Part shown: piece after piece, positions 1 through 7,293 of the stretch
Numbering within the stretch: the stretch's first letter is position 1
Layout: every line of letters begins with the position of its first letter
Assembly (NCBI GenBank): GCA_937888485.1
Contig: CALAQQ010000044.1
Location: forward strand, 1-12,765
From: an uncultured Clostridia bacterium
Lineage (GTDB): Bacteria; Bacillota; Clostridia; Oscillospirales; Acutalibacteraceae
Length of the DNA: 12,765 bases
Reading direction: 5' to 3'
Made by a program: the position numbers and the translations under genes
The notes under the pieces: model-generated
Databases searched by the model: none
Told to the model about the DNA's origin: nothing
What the model saw: only the letters and a program-made list of their open reading frames with translations

Positions 1-233
1 GCGGTAATTTCTGCACAGAATGCGGAGCAAAGAAACCTGCCGAAGAAGGCTGGACTTGTTCTTGCGGTGCAGTGAACAAAGGCAAGTTCTGCCCCAACTG
101 CGGAGCTAAGAAACCCGAGGGCGCACCTCTTTATCAGTGTGACAAATGTGGCTGGAAACCTGAAGACCCCAAGAATCCACCCAAGTTCTGTCCCGAATGC
201 GGTGATAAGTTTGATGATTCCGATATTCAGTAA
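1..233 (+). CDS. C-terminal end of a multi-zinc-ribbon protein (partial)
   Basis: The gene is cut by the left edge. Reading from base 3, an open frame of 76 codons runs to a TAA at 231-233. The peptide carries a series of short zinc-ribbon knuckles: CTEC, CSCG, CPNC, CDKCGW and CPEC, separated by GAKKP-type linkers. Such strings of rubredoxin-like ribbons are common at the C-terminus of Firmicutes SPFH/'virion core'-type proteins and of other membrane-linked scaffold proteins, where they bind zinc. Which N-terminal domain is attached cannot be seen here, so the SPFH idea is inference. The nhaC-like gene starts 22 bases downstream on the same strand with no terminator between, so the two may be cotranscribed. 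Confidence 0.75.
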   Translation, partial: GNFCTECGAKKPAEEGWTCSCGAVNKGKFCPNCGAKKPEGAPLYQCDKCGWKPEDPKNPPKFCPECGDKFDDSDIQ

Positions 234-255
234 TTATCGGCTATAATAAGAAAAA

Positions 256-1584
256 ATGAGTAATATAATGAAAAAATCCAATCCTCTTGCACTTATTCCC
301 ATCGGTGTTTTTGTTGTGTTTTATCTGTCGCTTGGCATAATATTTGAATATGTGATGAAAATTCCGATGGGCTTTTATAATGTTCCCGTTGTTGTAGCAT
401 TTCTTGTTGCACTCCTTGTTGCGGTTATTCAGACAAAAGACAAATCCCTTGATGAAAAATTCAGTATAATGGGTCAAGGGGTCGGTGATAAAAACATTAT
501 AACAATGCTACTCATATTTCTGCTTGCAGGTATATTTGTCGGAGTTGTCGGCAGGAATTCTGCAGAAAGTGTTGCGTATTTTCTGCTTTCAATAACACCT
601 CCGAAATTTGCGATTGTTATACTTTTTATTATCAGTGCATTTGTCTCTACCGCTATGGGAACTTCTGTCGGAACAATTACCCTCATAACTCCGATTGCTG
701 TTGCGATATCGTCGGGTTCAGGATTCCCTCTTCCTCTTTGTGTCGGTACAGTTGTCGGCGGTGCAATGTTCGGAGATAATCTTTCGTTCATTTCCGACAC
801 AACAATTGCCGCATGTAACGGTCAAGGATGTAAAATGAAGGATAAATTCAGAACAAATCTTGCGATAGTTGTTCCTGCTGCAATTGTAACGCTTGTTCTG
901 ATATCCGTTCTTTCAATGGGATCTGATATTACCGGTGGAATAATGAAGGATTATAACCTCATTGAAATAATACCTTATATTCTTGTTTTAATCAGTGGAA
1001 TTATCGGTATCAATGTTTTCTTGACTCTTATAATCGGTATTGTTTCGGGAAGTGTCATTATGCTTCTTAACGGTTCAATGAATTTTCCCGACCTTCTTTC
1101 GGGAATGGGAAACGGTGCATCGGGTATGTTTGAAACCTCCATGGTAGCAATCCTTGTTGCCGCACTTTGTGCACTCATAAAGCATAACGGCGGTTTTGAT
1201 GCACTGCTCAATGGAATACGACACATATTTAAAGGTAACAGAAGCGGTCAACTCGGAATAGGTCTTTTAGTAGGTCTTATGGATATTGCAACGGCAAATA
1301 ACACCGTTGCAATTGTTATGGCAAATCCTATTGCTTCCGAAATGGCAGAAGACTTCGGTATTTCCAACAGAAAAACAGCCTCGATTCTTGACACGTTTTC
1401 ATGTATTTTTCAAGGCTTCTTACCCTACGGTGCACAAATTCTTGTGGCAATTTCTGCTGTGAATACTCTCGGTTTTGAAATATCCGCTTTCGATATTATC
1501 AAAAATCTTTTCTATCCGATGATGCTTCTTTTAAGCTCGCTTGTGTTTATATTCCTTGTTCCTGAGAAGAAAACATCGAAATGA
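256..1584 (+). CDS. nhaC: NhaC-family Na+/H+ antiporter
   Basis: This is a 442-residue, very hydrophobic inner-membrane protein with about 10-12 predicted transmembrane segments. It probably exchanges cytoplasmic Na+ for external H+. The family signature is visible: STAMGTSVGTITLITP (about 131-146) and GGAMFGDNLSFISDTTIAA (about 168-186), a re-entrant charged and polar region typical of NhaC and related ion-transporter-superfamily carriers. A second polar stretch (DTFSCIFQGFLPYGAQ) lies near the C-terminus. Length fits the family. The ATG at 256 has only a weak AAGA-type ribosome site; an in-frame ATG at 268 is an alternative start. NhaC relatives include malate/lactate and amino-acid exchangers, so the transported ion is inferred from family only. 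The gene ends just before a strong bidirectional terminator. Confidence 0.85.
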   Translation: MSNIMKKSNPLALIPIGVFVVFYLSLGIIFEYVMKIPMGFYNVPVVVAFLVALLVAVIQTKDKSLDEKFSIMGQGVGDKNIITMLLIFLLAGIFVGVVGRNSAESVAYFLLSITPPKFAIVILFIISAFVSTAMGTSVGTITLITPIAVAISSGSGFPLPLCVGTVVGGAMFGDNLSFISDTTIAACNGQGCKMKDKFRTNLAIVVPAAIVTLVLISVLSMGSDITGGIMKDYNLIEIIPYILVLISGIIGINVFLTLIIGIVSGSVIMLLNGSMNFPDLLSGMGNGASGMFETSMVAILVAALCALIKHNGGFDALLNGIRHIFKGNRSGQLGIGLLVGLMDIATANNTVAIVMANPIASEMAEDFGISNRKTASILDTFSCIFQGFLPYGAQILVAISAVNTLGFEISAFDIIKNLFYPMMLLLSSLVFIFLVPEKKTSK

Positions 1585-1589
1585 AAAAA

Positions 1590-1616
1590 CCGTGTATGGT
1601 TTTGAACCATACACGG
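1590..1616. terminator. Bidirectional Rho-independent terminator between nhaC and the ABC operon
   Basis: A perfect 12-base-pair stem (CCGTGTATGGTT / AACCATACACGG) closes a 3-base loop. It is followed by TAATTTTTT on the plus strand and by a T-run (the AAAAAA at 1584-1589 read in reverse) on the minus strand. It sits between two convergent stop codons (1584 and 1624), so it can end transcription from both sides. Confidence 0.92.
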
Positions 1617-1623
1617 TAATTTT

Positions 1624-2601
1624 TTATCTTTCTTCTCGGAAATATGAAAGTCCGAGGCTTGCAGGGGGGAGATTCTCTCTCTTCTGACGCATGCTGATAA
1701 CAATAAGAACAATGATTGTTACAACATAGGGTGTCATTTTGAAAAGTTCCTGTGCACTGAGAGTAAGATTGGGAATATAGTTGTGGATAATGAGAAGTCC
1801 GCCGAAAAGGAATGAACCGAAAATGCCGAGATTAGGACGCCATACAGCAAAAATAACAAGGGCGATTGCAAGCCAACCTCTGTCACCGAAACCGTCGTTT
1901 GACCAGACACCGTCAGCATAGTCCATAACATAATAGAGACCGCCGAGACCTGCTATAATGCTTCCGATTATTGTTGCGCCGTATTTATATGCCGAAACAT
2001 TTATGCCTGCTGCATCGGCTGTTGCAGGGTTTTCACCAACGGCTCTTAAATGCAAACCACTCTTTGTACGTTTGAAATAAAATGAAGTAATAAGGGCAAT
2101 TGCGATTGCAGCATAAGCCAGGAAACTGTATGAGAAGAAAATATCTCCGATAACACCAAGCTTGTCTGCGAACGGTAAACCTGTTTTAAAACACTTACTT
2201 GTTGCGCTGAGAGCGATGGAAGGAACGTCGGTATCAAGAAGCTTGATAAGTGAACCGCCGAAGAAATTTCCGAAGCCTACACCGAATGTTGTGAGTGCAA
2301 GACCTGTTACGTTCTGGTTAGCTCTGAGAGTAACCGTTAAAAGTGCATAGATAAATCCCATAACGGCAGAACCGAGGATTGATGCAAGAAGGGGAATGAG
2401 AACAGCTAAAATGGGATTTACTGTTTCAACAGAGTTTTCATAAAGAAAAGCACCGATTACGCCGCAGATACCGCCAACATACATTACACCGGCAGTACCG
2501 AGGTTGAGGTTACCGCTTTTTTCGGTGATTATTTCACCGGTTGAGCCGAACAGCAGAGGTATACCCTGAACTATTGCACGCTGAATAAATGCAATTATCA
2601 T
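1624..2601 (-). CDS. nupQ: ABC transporter permease, nucleoside type (NupQ/YufQ-like)
   Basis: This 325-residue integral membrane protein is one of two permeases of the BMP-type nucleoside ABC importer. Family motifs are visible: NLGTAGVMYVGGICG near residues 32-46, NQNVTGLALTTFGVGFGNFFGG near 95-116, and AVGENPATADAAGI near 187-200, matching the branched-chain/ribose permease superfamily and the B. subtilis NupQ (guanosine importer) group. The ATG at 2601 overlaps the stop of the upstream permease gene (ATGA), and an AAGGAGG site lies inside that gene, which indicates translational coupling. It is the last gene of the operon. The substrate is inferred from the family and the xpt linkage, not seen directly; sugars are the main alternative. 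Confidence 0.9.
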   Translation of the reverse strand: MIIAFIQRAIVQGIPLLFGSTGEIITEKSGNLNLGTAGVMYVGGICGVIGAFLYENSVETVNPILAVLIPLLASILGSAVMGFIYALLTVTLRANQNVTGLALTTFGVGFGNFFGGSLIKLLDTDVPSIALSATSKCFKTGLPFADKLGVIGDIFFSYSFLAYAAIAIALITSFYFKRTKSGLHLRAVGENPATADAAGINVSAYKYGATIIGSIIAGLGGLYYVMDYADGVWSNDGFGDRGWLAIALVIFAVWRPNLGIFGSFLFGGLLIIHNYIPNLTLSAQELFKMTPYVVTIIVLIVISMRQKRENLPPASLGLSYFREER

Positions 2602-3701
2602 TTACTGTTCGCCTCCTTTTTGCTGCGGAATACAAGTTTATAGTTGATAAAGAATTCGCAGCCGATAATAAAGAAAATAATTATTCCGGTAATAATTTCT
2701 GAAAATGAACTGTTAAGACCGAACATTGTTGAAATTTCGCCGGCACCTTTTTCAAGGAATACAATAATAAATGCTGTGAGAATCATGGTGATGGGATTGA
2801 ACTTTGCGAGCCATGAAACCATAATTGCGGTAAATCCTCTGCCGTCAACGGTGTTCGAAGCAATTGTGTGGTTTGTTCCGCTTACAAGAAGCAAACCTGC
2901 GATACCGCAGATAGCACCTGAAAGAATAAGTGTTCTTATGATAACTTTTTTTACATTGATACCAATATATTTAGCTGTGTTTTCGCTTTCACCTACAACG
3001 GAAATTTCATAACCGTGTTTGTTGTATTTGAGATAAATATACATGCCGAATGTAATTATTGCAACGATTATGATGTTGACAAGATAGTCGTTATCGCCAA
3101 ATGTGGGAAGCCAGCTTACCTTGGGCAGGAGAGGAATTTTACCTGAACCCTTGGGAACCGAATAAATGAAGCAGAAATAAGAAACAAACTGAATTGCTAT
3201 GTAGTTCATCATAAGGGTGAAAAGAGTTTCGTTGGTATTCCAGTGTGCTTTGAAGAAAGCGGGAATAACAGCCCATATTGCACCTGCAACCATAGATGCG
3301 ATGAACATGACGGGAATAAGGAGATAAGGGGGGAGCGAATTGCTCAGGAACATTGAACATGCGGCTGTTGCGAGTCCTCCGATAAGCACCTGACCTTCAG
3401 CGCCGATATTCCAGAATTTCATTTTGAAAGCGGGAGTAACGGCAAGTGAGATGCACAGCAGAATTGCAAGGTCCTGAAGCAAACGCCAGATTCTGCGTTC
3501 TGTACCGATTGCGCCGTCAATCATTGAAGCATAAACACTAATCGGGTTTTCACCGGTAAGAAACATCGTTAAGAGTCCGCATACAATCAGTGCGAAAATA
3601 ATGGCGGCAACTCTGATTAACCAGGCTTTCCAGGATGGAATGCTGTCTCTTTTTGCGATGTGAAAAAGAGGCTCATGGGTTTTCTTTATCTTATTGCTCA
3701 T
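2598..3701 (-). CDS. nupP: ABC transporter permease, nucleoside type (NupP/YufP-like)
   Basis: This 367-residue membrane protein is the partner permease of the neighbouring NupQ-like protein; the two would form the heterodimeric channel. It has a charged cytoplasmic N-terminus (about residues 1-27) and then many transmembrane segments. Family motifs include KFWNIGAEGQVLIGGLA (about 94-110) and NTNETLFTLMMNYIA (about 153-167), typical of the YufP group. The start ATG overlaps the stop of the ATPase gene by one base (TAATG), and GGAGGTG at the end of that gene serves as its ribosome site. Overlaps on both sides show that the ATPase and the two permeases are one translational unit. Confidence 0.9.
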   Translation of the reverse strand: MSNKIKKTHEPLFHIAKRDSIPSWKAWLIRVAAIIFALIVCGLLTMFLTGENPISVYASMIDGAIGTERRIWRLLQDLAILLCISLAVTPAFKMKFWNIGAEGQVLIGGLATAACSMFLSNSLPPYLLIPVMFIASMVAGAIWAVIPAFFKAHWNTNETLFTLMMNYIAIQFVSYFCFIYSVPKGSGKIPLLPKVSWLPTFGDNDYLVNIIIVAIITFGMYIYLKYNKHGYEISVVGESENTAKYIGINVKKVIIRTLILSGAICGIAGLLLVSGTNHTIASNTVDGRGFTAIMVSWLAKFNPITMILTAFIIVFLEKGAGEISTMFGLNSSFSEIITGIIIFFIIGCEFFINYKLVFRSKKEANSK

Positions 3702-5233
3702 TATTTTTCACCTCCGCTGCGTTTTGTCATAAGAAGACCGATTTCTTCTTTTGTTGCTGTTCTTGCATCAAGAATTCCTGAGATTTCGCCTGAGGAAATG
3801 ACCATAATTCTGTCACAAAGTTCAAGCAAAACGTCAAGGTCTTCTCCGACAAATACAACTGCAACACCCTGTTCCTTCTGTGAATTAAGAAGATTATAGA
3901 TAAGGTAAGATGAGTTGATATCAAGTCCTCTTACGGGATAGGCTGCCATAAGAACTGTAGGAGAAGAAGCGATTTCTCTGCCTACGAGAACCTTCTGAAC
4001 ATTACCGCCCGAAAGACGGCGTACAGGTGTGTTGGGGCTCGGAGTAACAACGCCGAGATCTTCAATAATCTTGTTTGCAAGGTCTTTGGGCTGTTTTCTT
4101 TCAAGGAAAACAGATTTTCCTCTTTTGTAGCTTCTGAGCATTATGTTGTCAACAATATCCATGTTGCCGACAAGTCCCATGCCGAGTCTGTCTTCGGGAA
4201 CAAAAGAAAGCCTTACGCCGAGGTCTCTTATCTGAACGGGAGTTTTATCCCTGAGATTTTCTGTTGCGTTGGTTTTGGGGTTATGGTAAAGAATCTCACC
4301 GCAGTTAAGCTTCTGAAGACCGGCGATTGATTCAAGGAGTTCACGCTGACCGCTGCCTGCAATGCCGGCGATACCGAAGATTTCACCCGATTTAACATCA
4401 AATGAAATGTCTTTGAGTACTGTAACACCCTCACGGTTAATGCAGCTTATATTCTTGATTTCAAGACGGTTAACGGAATCCTTGGGTTCGGTTCTGTTGA
4501 TGTTAAGCGAAATCTTTGTTCCTACCATCATTTCGGTAAGCTTGTTTTCGTCAGTTTCGGAAGTGTTGACCGTTCCGATATATTCGCCTTTTCTTAAAAC
4601 GGAAACTCTGTCTGAAAGAGCAAGAACTTCATTGAGTTTATGGGTAATAATGATGATGGCTTTTCCGTCATCACGCATACGGCGAAGAACATTGAAAAGC
4701 TTTTCGGTTTCCTGCGGAGTAAGAACTGCGGTAGGCTCGTCCAGAATAAGAATATCAGCGCCTCTGTAAAGAACCTTGATTATTTCAACCGTTTGCTTTT
4801 CGGAAACGGACATCTCATAAATTTTTTTTGTAAGGTCGAGCTCAAAACCGTACTGTTCGCATATTTTCTTTACCTTTTCGGATGATTCGTTAATATTATA
4901 TTTTCCGTCATCCTTAAGACCGAGAAGAATATTCTCAACAGCGGAAAAAACATCAACAAGTTTGAAGTGCTGATGAATCATACCGATTTTGTAATCAAAA
5001 GCATCCTTCGGGGATTTAATAACAGCTTCTTTACCGTCTATGAATATCTGTCCGCTGTCAGGGTAATAAATGCCCGAAATCATATTCATAAGAGTTGTTT
5101 TACCACTGCCGTTTTCACCGAGAATTGATAAAATTTCGCCCTGATAAACGGTGAGGCAAACATCCTTGTTTGCAACGATTTTGCCGAATGTTTTTGTTAT
5201 ATTTCTTAATTCGATTGCAGCATGTTTACTCAT
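3701..5233 (-). CDS. nupO: Double-domain ABC transporter ATPase, nucleoside type (NupO/YufO-like)
   Basis: A 510-residue protein with two nucleotide-binding domains in tandem powers the importer from the cytoplasmic side. Domain 1 (about 6-240): Walker A GENGSGKTT (39-47), Q-loop near Q88, Walker B ILILDEP (161-167) and switch His198. Its signature is degenerate: MSVSEKQ (141-147) where relatives have LSVGxQQ. Domain 2 (about 255-505): the Walker A position reads GIAGSGQRE (290-298) without the Lys-Thr, the signature is intact (LSGGNVQ, 407-413), and the Walker B acidic pair is missing (VLMAAYP). This asymmetry is usual for the RbsA/YufO group. The ATG has a GGAGG site a few bases upstream. 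A 114-base gap with two hairpins separates it from the lipoprotein gene. Confidence 0.92.
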   Translation of the reverse strand: MSKHAAIELRNITKTFGKIVANKDVCLTVYQGEILSILGENGSGKTTLMNMISGIYYPDSGQIFIDGKEAVIKSPKDAFDYKIGMIHQHFKLVDVFSAVENILLGLKDDGKYNINESSEKVKKICEQYGFELDLTKKIYEMSVSEKQTVEIIKVLYRGADILILDEPTAVLTPQETEKLFNVLRRMRDDGKAIIIITHKLNEVLALSDRVSVLRKGEYIGTVNTSETDENKLTEMMVGTKISLNINRTEPKDSVNRLEIKNISCINREGVTVLKDISFDVKSGEIFGIAGIAGSGQRELLESIAGLQKLNCGEILYHNPKTNATENLRDKTPVQIRDLGVRLSFVPEDRLGMGLVGNMDIVDNIMLRSYKRGKSVFLERKQPKDLANKIIEDLGVVTPSPNTPVRRLSGGNVQKVLVGREIASSPTVLMAAYPVRGLDINSSYLIYNLLNSQKEQGVAVVFVGEDLDVLLELCDRIMVISSGEISGILDARTATKEEIGLLMTKRSGGEK

Positions 5234-5249
5234 TATTTACCTCCTGTTT

Positions 5250-5293
5250 GGATTTTCAAAAATCGGTTAACGGTAATCGCCTTTTGAAAGTCC
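5250..5293 (-). other. mRNA hairpin ahead of the ATPase gene
   Basis: On the minus strand, GGACTTTCAAAA (5293-5282) can pair with TTTTGAAAATCC (5261-5250). This gives 12 pairs including one G-U around a 20-base loop. It lies between the intra-operon terminator-like hairpin and the ribosome site of the ATPase gene. It could stabilise the 5' end of mRNA that passed, or was cut after, the attenuator. That role is inferred. Confidence 0.45.
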
Positions 5294-5304
5294 AACAAAT
5301 AAAA

Positions 5305-5334
5305 GTTAAGCGGAGCGTTTAAACTCCGCTTAAC
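5305..5334 (-). terminator. Intra-operon attenuator between lipoprotein and ATPase genes
   Basis: A perfect 11-pair stem (GTTAAGCGGAG / CTCCGCTTAAC) with an 8-base loop follows the lipoprotein stop codon. On the minus strand it is followed by TTTTATTTG, a short, imperfect T-tract, so leaky termination is likely. Hairpins at this position are common where a binding protein must be made in excess over its membrane complex. Confidence 0.75.
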
Positions 5335-5347
5335 AAAAAGTCAGAAA

Positions 5348-6583
5348 TTAATATGCTTCGTTGAGAAGGTTGATGCCGTCGATTCTTGCATCAAAGTAAG
5401 GAGCTGAACGGAATTCTGATTCATGGAAGTAACCGTCAGAAACAACCTCTGTATCCTTTTCAAAGTTTGCATCTGTATCAACGTCTGCAAGATAGGATGT
5501 AACAGCTTCGCCACCGATTGTGAATGTAGCTGTGTCAAATACATGGCGTGTGCCTGCAACGAGTTCAGCCTTTGCAGCTTCAATAGCTTCAGCAGTGCCT
5601 GCAGCAGCAGCCTTTTCGTTGATATCTGTAAGAACTACAGAACCTTCGGGAATGCCCTTGCACCAGTCAGTGTCAATTTCTTCGCCGTTGATTACGCAGT
5701 TGATCATGTACTTGAAGTAGGGAGTCCAGTCGATTCTTGAAGAAACGATGAAGGTGTTGGGGCAAGCTGAAACTGTGCTGCCGTTGTAGGAAACGTTGGG
5801 GATACCTGCTGTTTCGCAAGCTGTGGGAGCACCCATTGAGTCAGCGTGCTGGCTGATAAGCTTGCAGCCGTTGCTGATAAGAACGTTTGCAGCTTCCTTT
5901 TCAGCAGTTTCATCATACCATGAACCTGTGAACTGAACGTCCATAGTTACTGTGGGGCAAACTGACTTTGCACCAAGATAGAATGATGTGTAACCTGAAA
6001 TAACTTCAGCAAATGTGAATGCGCCAACATAGCCCATCTTTGCTTCTTCAGCTGTGAACTTGCCTGCTTCAATCATTTCGTTGAGCTTCATGCCTGCAGC
6101 AATACCTGCAAGGTAACGGCCTTCGTAGATTGATGCAAATGCGTTGTGGAAGTTAGCGAGATTTGCTGTGTGAGCCTTTGTGCCTGTTGCGTGGCAGAAC
6201 TGAACTTCGGGATATTTTTCAGCAGCCTGAATCATGAAGTCTTCATGTCCGAAGCTGTCTGCAAAAACGATTGAGCAACCGCGGTCAACAAGGTCGCAAG
6301 CTTCTTCGAAGCATTCACTGCCTTCGGGAATGTTGTACTTGGGAATCATTTCAACGCCGAGTTCTTCGCAAGCAGCTTTAGCAGCGTTAATGAAGTTAAG
6401 GTCGTAAGTTGAGTTTTCGTCATGAAGGAAAATAAAACCGACTTTAAGATCCTTCATTTCTGATGCAACGGGTGCTGTAGTTTCACCGTTGTCGGGTGTA
6501 TCCTCGGTGTTGCCGCAAGCCGCAAAGCCTAATACAAGACCGAGGGCAAGCAAAATTGCGAGAATTTTTCTGAACTTCTTCAT
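5348..6583 (-). CDS. nupN: BMP-family nucleoside-binding lipoprotein (NupN-like)
   Basis: This 411-residue substrate-binding lipoprotein belongs to an ABC importer of the basic membrane protein (PnrA/BmpA) family. The start chosen is the ATG at 6583, eight bases after GGAGG. An open frame extends 17 codons upstream, but the signal peptide begins exactly at this ATG: MKKFRK, a hydrophobic stretch, then GFAAC with the lipid-anchored Cys at 23. A Thr/Glu/Asp-rich linker follows, and the binding fold starts at DLKVGFIFLHDEN. Family motifs include YEGRYLAGIAAG, GYVGAFTFAEVISGY and the FTGSWYDETAEKEAA region. Its neighbours, the double ATPase and two permeases, complete the importer. Relatives bind purine nucleosides; linkage to xpt supports a purine ligand, but this is inference. 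Confidence 0.92.
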   Translation of the reverse strand: MKKFRKILAILLALGLVLGFAACGNTEDTPDNGETTAPVASEMKDLKVGFIFLHDENSTYDLNFINAAKAACEELGVEMIPKYNIPEGSECFEEACDLVDRGCSIVFADSFGHEDFMIQAAEKYPEVQFCHATGTKAHTANLANFHNAFASIYEGRYLAGIAAGMKLNEMIEAGKFTAEEAKMGYVGAFTFAEVISGYTSFYLGAKSVCPTVTMDVQFTGSWYDETAEKEAANVLISNGCKLISQHADSMGAPTACETAGIPNVSYNGSTVSACPNTFIVSSRIDWTPYFKYMINCVINGEEIDTDWCKGIPEGSVVLTDINEKAAAAGTAEAIEAAKAELVAGTRHVFDTATFTIGGEAVTSYLADVDTDANFEKDTEVVSDGYFHESEFRSAPYFDARIDGINLLNEAY

Positions 6584-6608
6584 TTCTTTAACCTCCGATA
6601 GAGTAAAT

Positions 6609-7178
6609 TTATCCAAAAATGACTTTACCGTCATCTATGGCCTTGATAGTTGCAAGTGACTCAACTCTGTAGCCGAGTGAACGAAGTGAATCACCGCCTG
6701 CCTGGAAGCCTTTTTCAATAACAATTCCGATACCTTCAACCGAAGCGCCCGCCTGATTGATAATGTTGATAAGACCGTGAACCGCTTTGCCGTTTGCCAT
6801 GAAATCGTCTATAATCAGTATGTGGTCATCGGGTCCTATGTAATCTTTTGAAATTCCTATTGTTGTTGTAACACCTTTTGTGAATGAATAGACATCGGCT
6901 TTATAAATATTGTCTCCGACATTTCTGTTCGCACCTTTTTTTGCAAAAACAACAGGCACAGAAAAATATTGAGCCGCTATGCAGGCAATACCGATGCCGG
7001 AAGCTTCAATTGTAACAATCTTATTGATTGATTCAGAATCAAAAATTCTGCGGAATTCCTTGCCGATTTCGCAAAGAAGGTCAACATCAATCTGATGATT
7101 AAGAAACATGTCAACCTTGACAACATCGTTGCCGATTGCTTTCCCTTGTTCAAGAATTCTATTTTTTAATATTTCCAC
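6609..7178 (-). CDS. xpt: Xanthine phosphoribosyltransferase
   Basis: This cytoplasmic enzyme makes XMP from xanthine and PRPP for purine salvage. It is 189 residues long, close to the usual length of Xpt. The N-terminal NHQIDVDLLCEIGKEF (27-42) is characteristic of Xpt, and the PRPP-binding loop LIIDDFMANGKA (121-132) is clear, as is the flexible-loop segment FAKKGANRN (78-86). The only suitable start in this frame is a GTG at 7178, preceded by GGAAG seven bases away; an in-frame stop lies about 24 bases upstream. It is the first gene of the transporter operon, 25 bases ahead of the lipoprotein gene, which ties uptake to salvage. A sigma-A promoter lies just upstream, and the leader is too short for a guanine riboswitch. 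Confidence 0.95.
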   Translation of the reverse strand: MEILKNRILEQGKAIGNDVVKVDMFLNHQIDVDLLCEIGKEFRRIFDSESINKIVTIEASGIGIACIAAQYFSVPVVFAKKGANRNVGDNIYKADVYSFTKGVTTTIGISKDYIGPDDHILIIDDFMANGKAVHGLINIINQAGASVEGIGIVIEKGFQAGGDSLRSLGYRVESLATIKAIDDGKVIFG

Positions 7179-7207
7179 AACATCACTTCCGATAAAAAAC
7201 TATTTTA

Positions 7208-7236
7208 ATTATAATTCACAGTTTATTAAAAATCAA
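7208..7236 (-). promoter_or_regulatory. Sigma-A promoter of the xpt-nup operon
   Basis: On the minus strand, TTGATT (7236-7231), a 17-base spacer and a perfect TATAAT (7213-7208) are seen. Transcription would begin near 7201, giving a leader of about 24 bases before the GTG. No room is left for an aptamer, so control, if any, should act through a DNA-binding protein. Confidence 0.78.
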
Positions 7237-7293
7237 GAGTATTTTAAATGAAATAGCAGTGTTTTGTAAAAAAACGTTGTTTGTATTTTTCGT

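Noticed and set aside
242..247. TATAAT just before the nhaC-like gene
   Set aside because: No -35 at a suitable distance, and the start point would fall at the start codon; cotranscription with the zinc-ribbon gene is simpler.
2644..3012. 122-codon open frame on the plus strand within the NupP-like permease gene
   Set aside because: It mirrors the permease coding strand, has no ribosome site and no recognisable domain.
4362..4769. 135-codon open frame on the plus strand within the ATPase gene
   Set aside because: It is antisense to a clear ATPase with intact motifs, shows no family features, and is low-complexity Ser/Arg/Leu-rich as expected for a shadow frame.
7166..7183. Five-codon leader frame (ATG at 7183) overlapping the GTG start of xpt
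   Set aside because: It is too short and its ribosome-site spacing is poor; it is most likely a by-product of the GATGTTGTG sequence.
7179..7293. Guanine/xanthine riboswitch upstream of xpt
   Set aside because: The promoter leaves a leader of only about 24 bases, and none of the conserved purine aptamer segments are present on the minus strand.
7240..7293. Terminator after the amidase gene
   Set aside because: Only a 4-pair AACG/CGTT stem with a long loop precedes the T-run, which is too weak to call.
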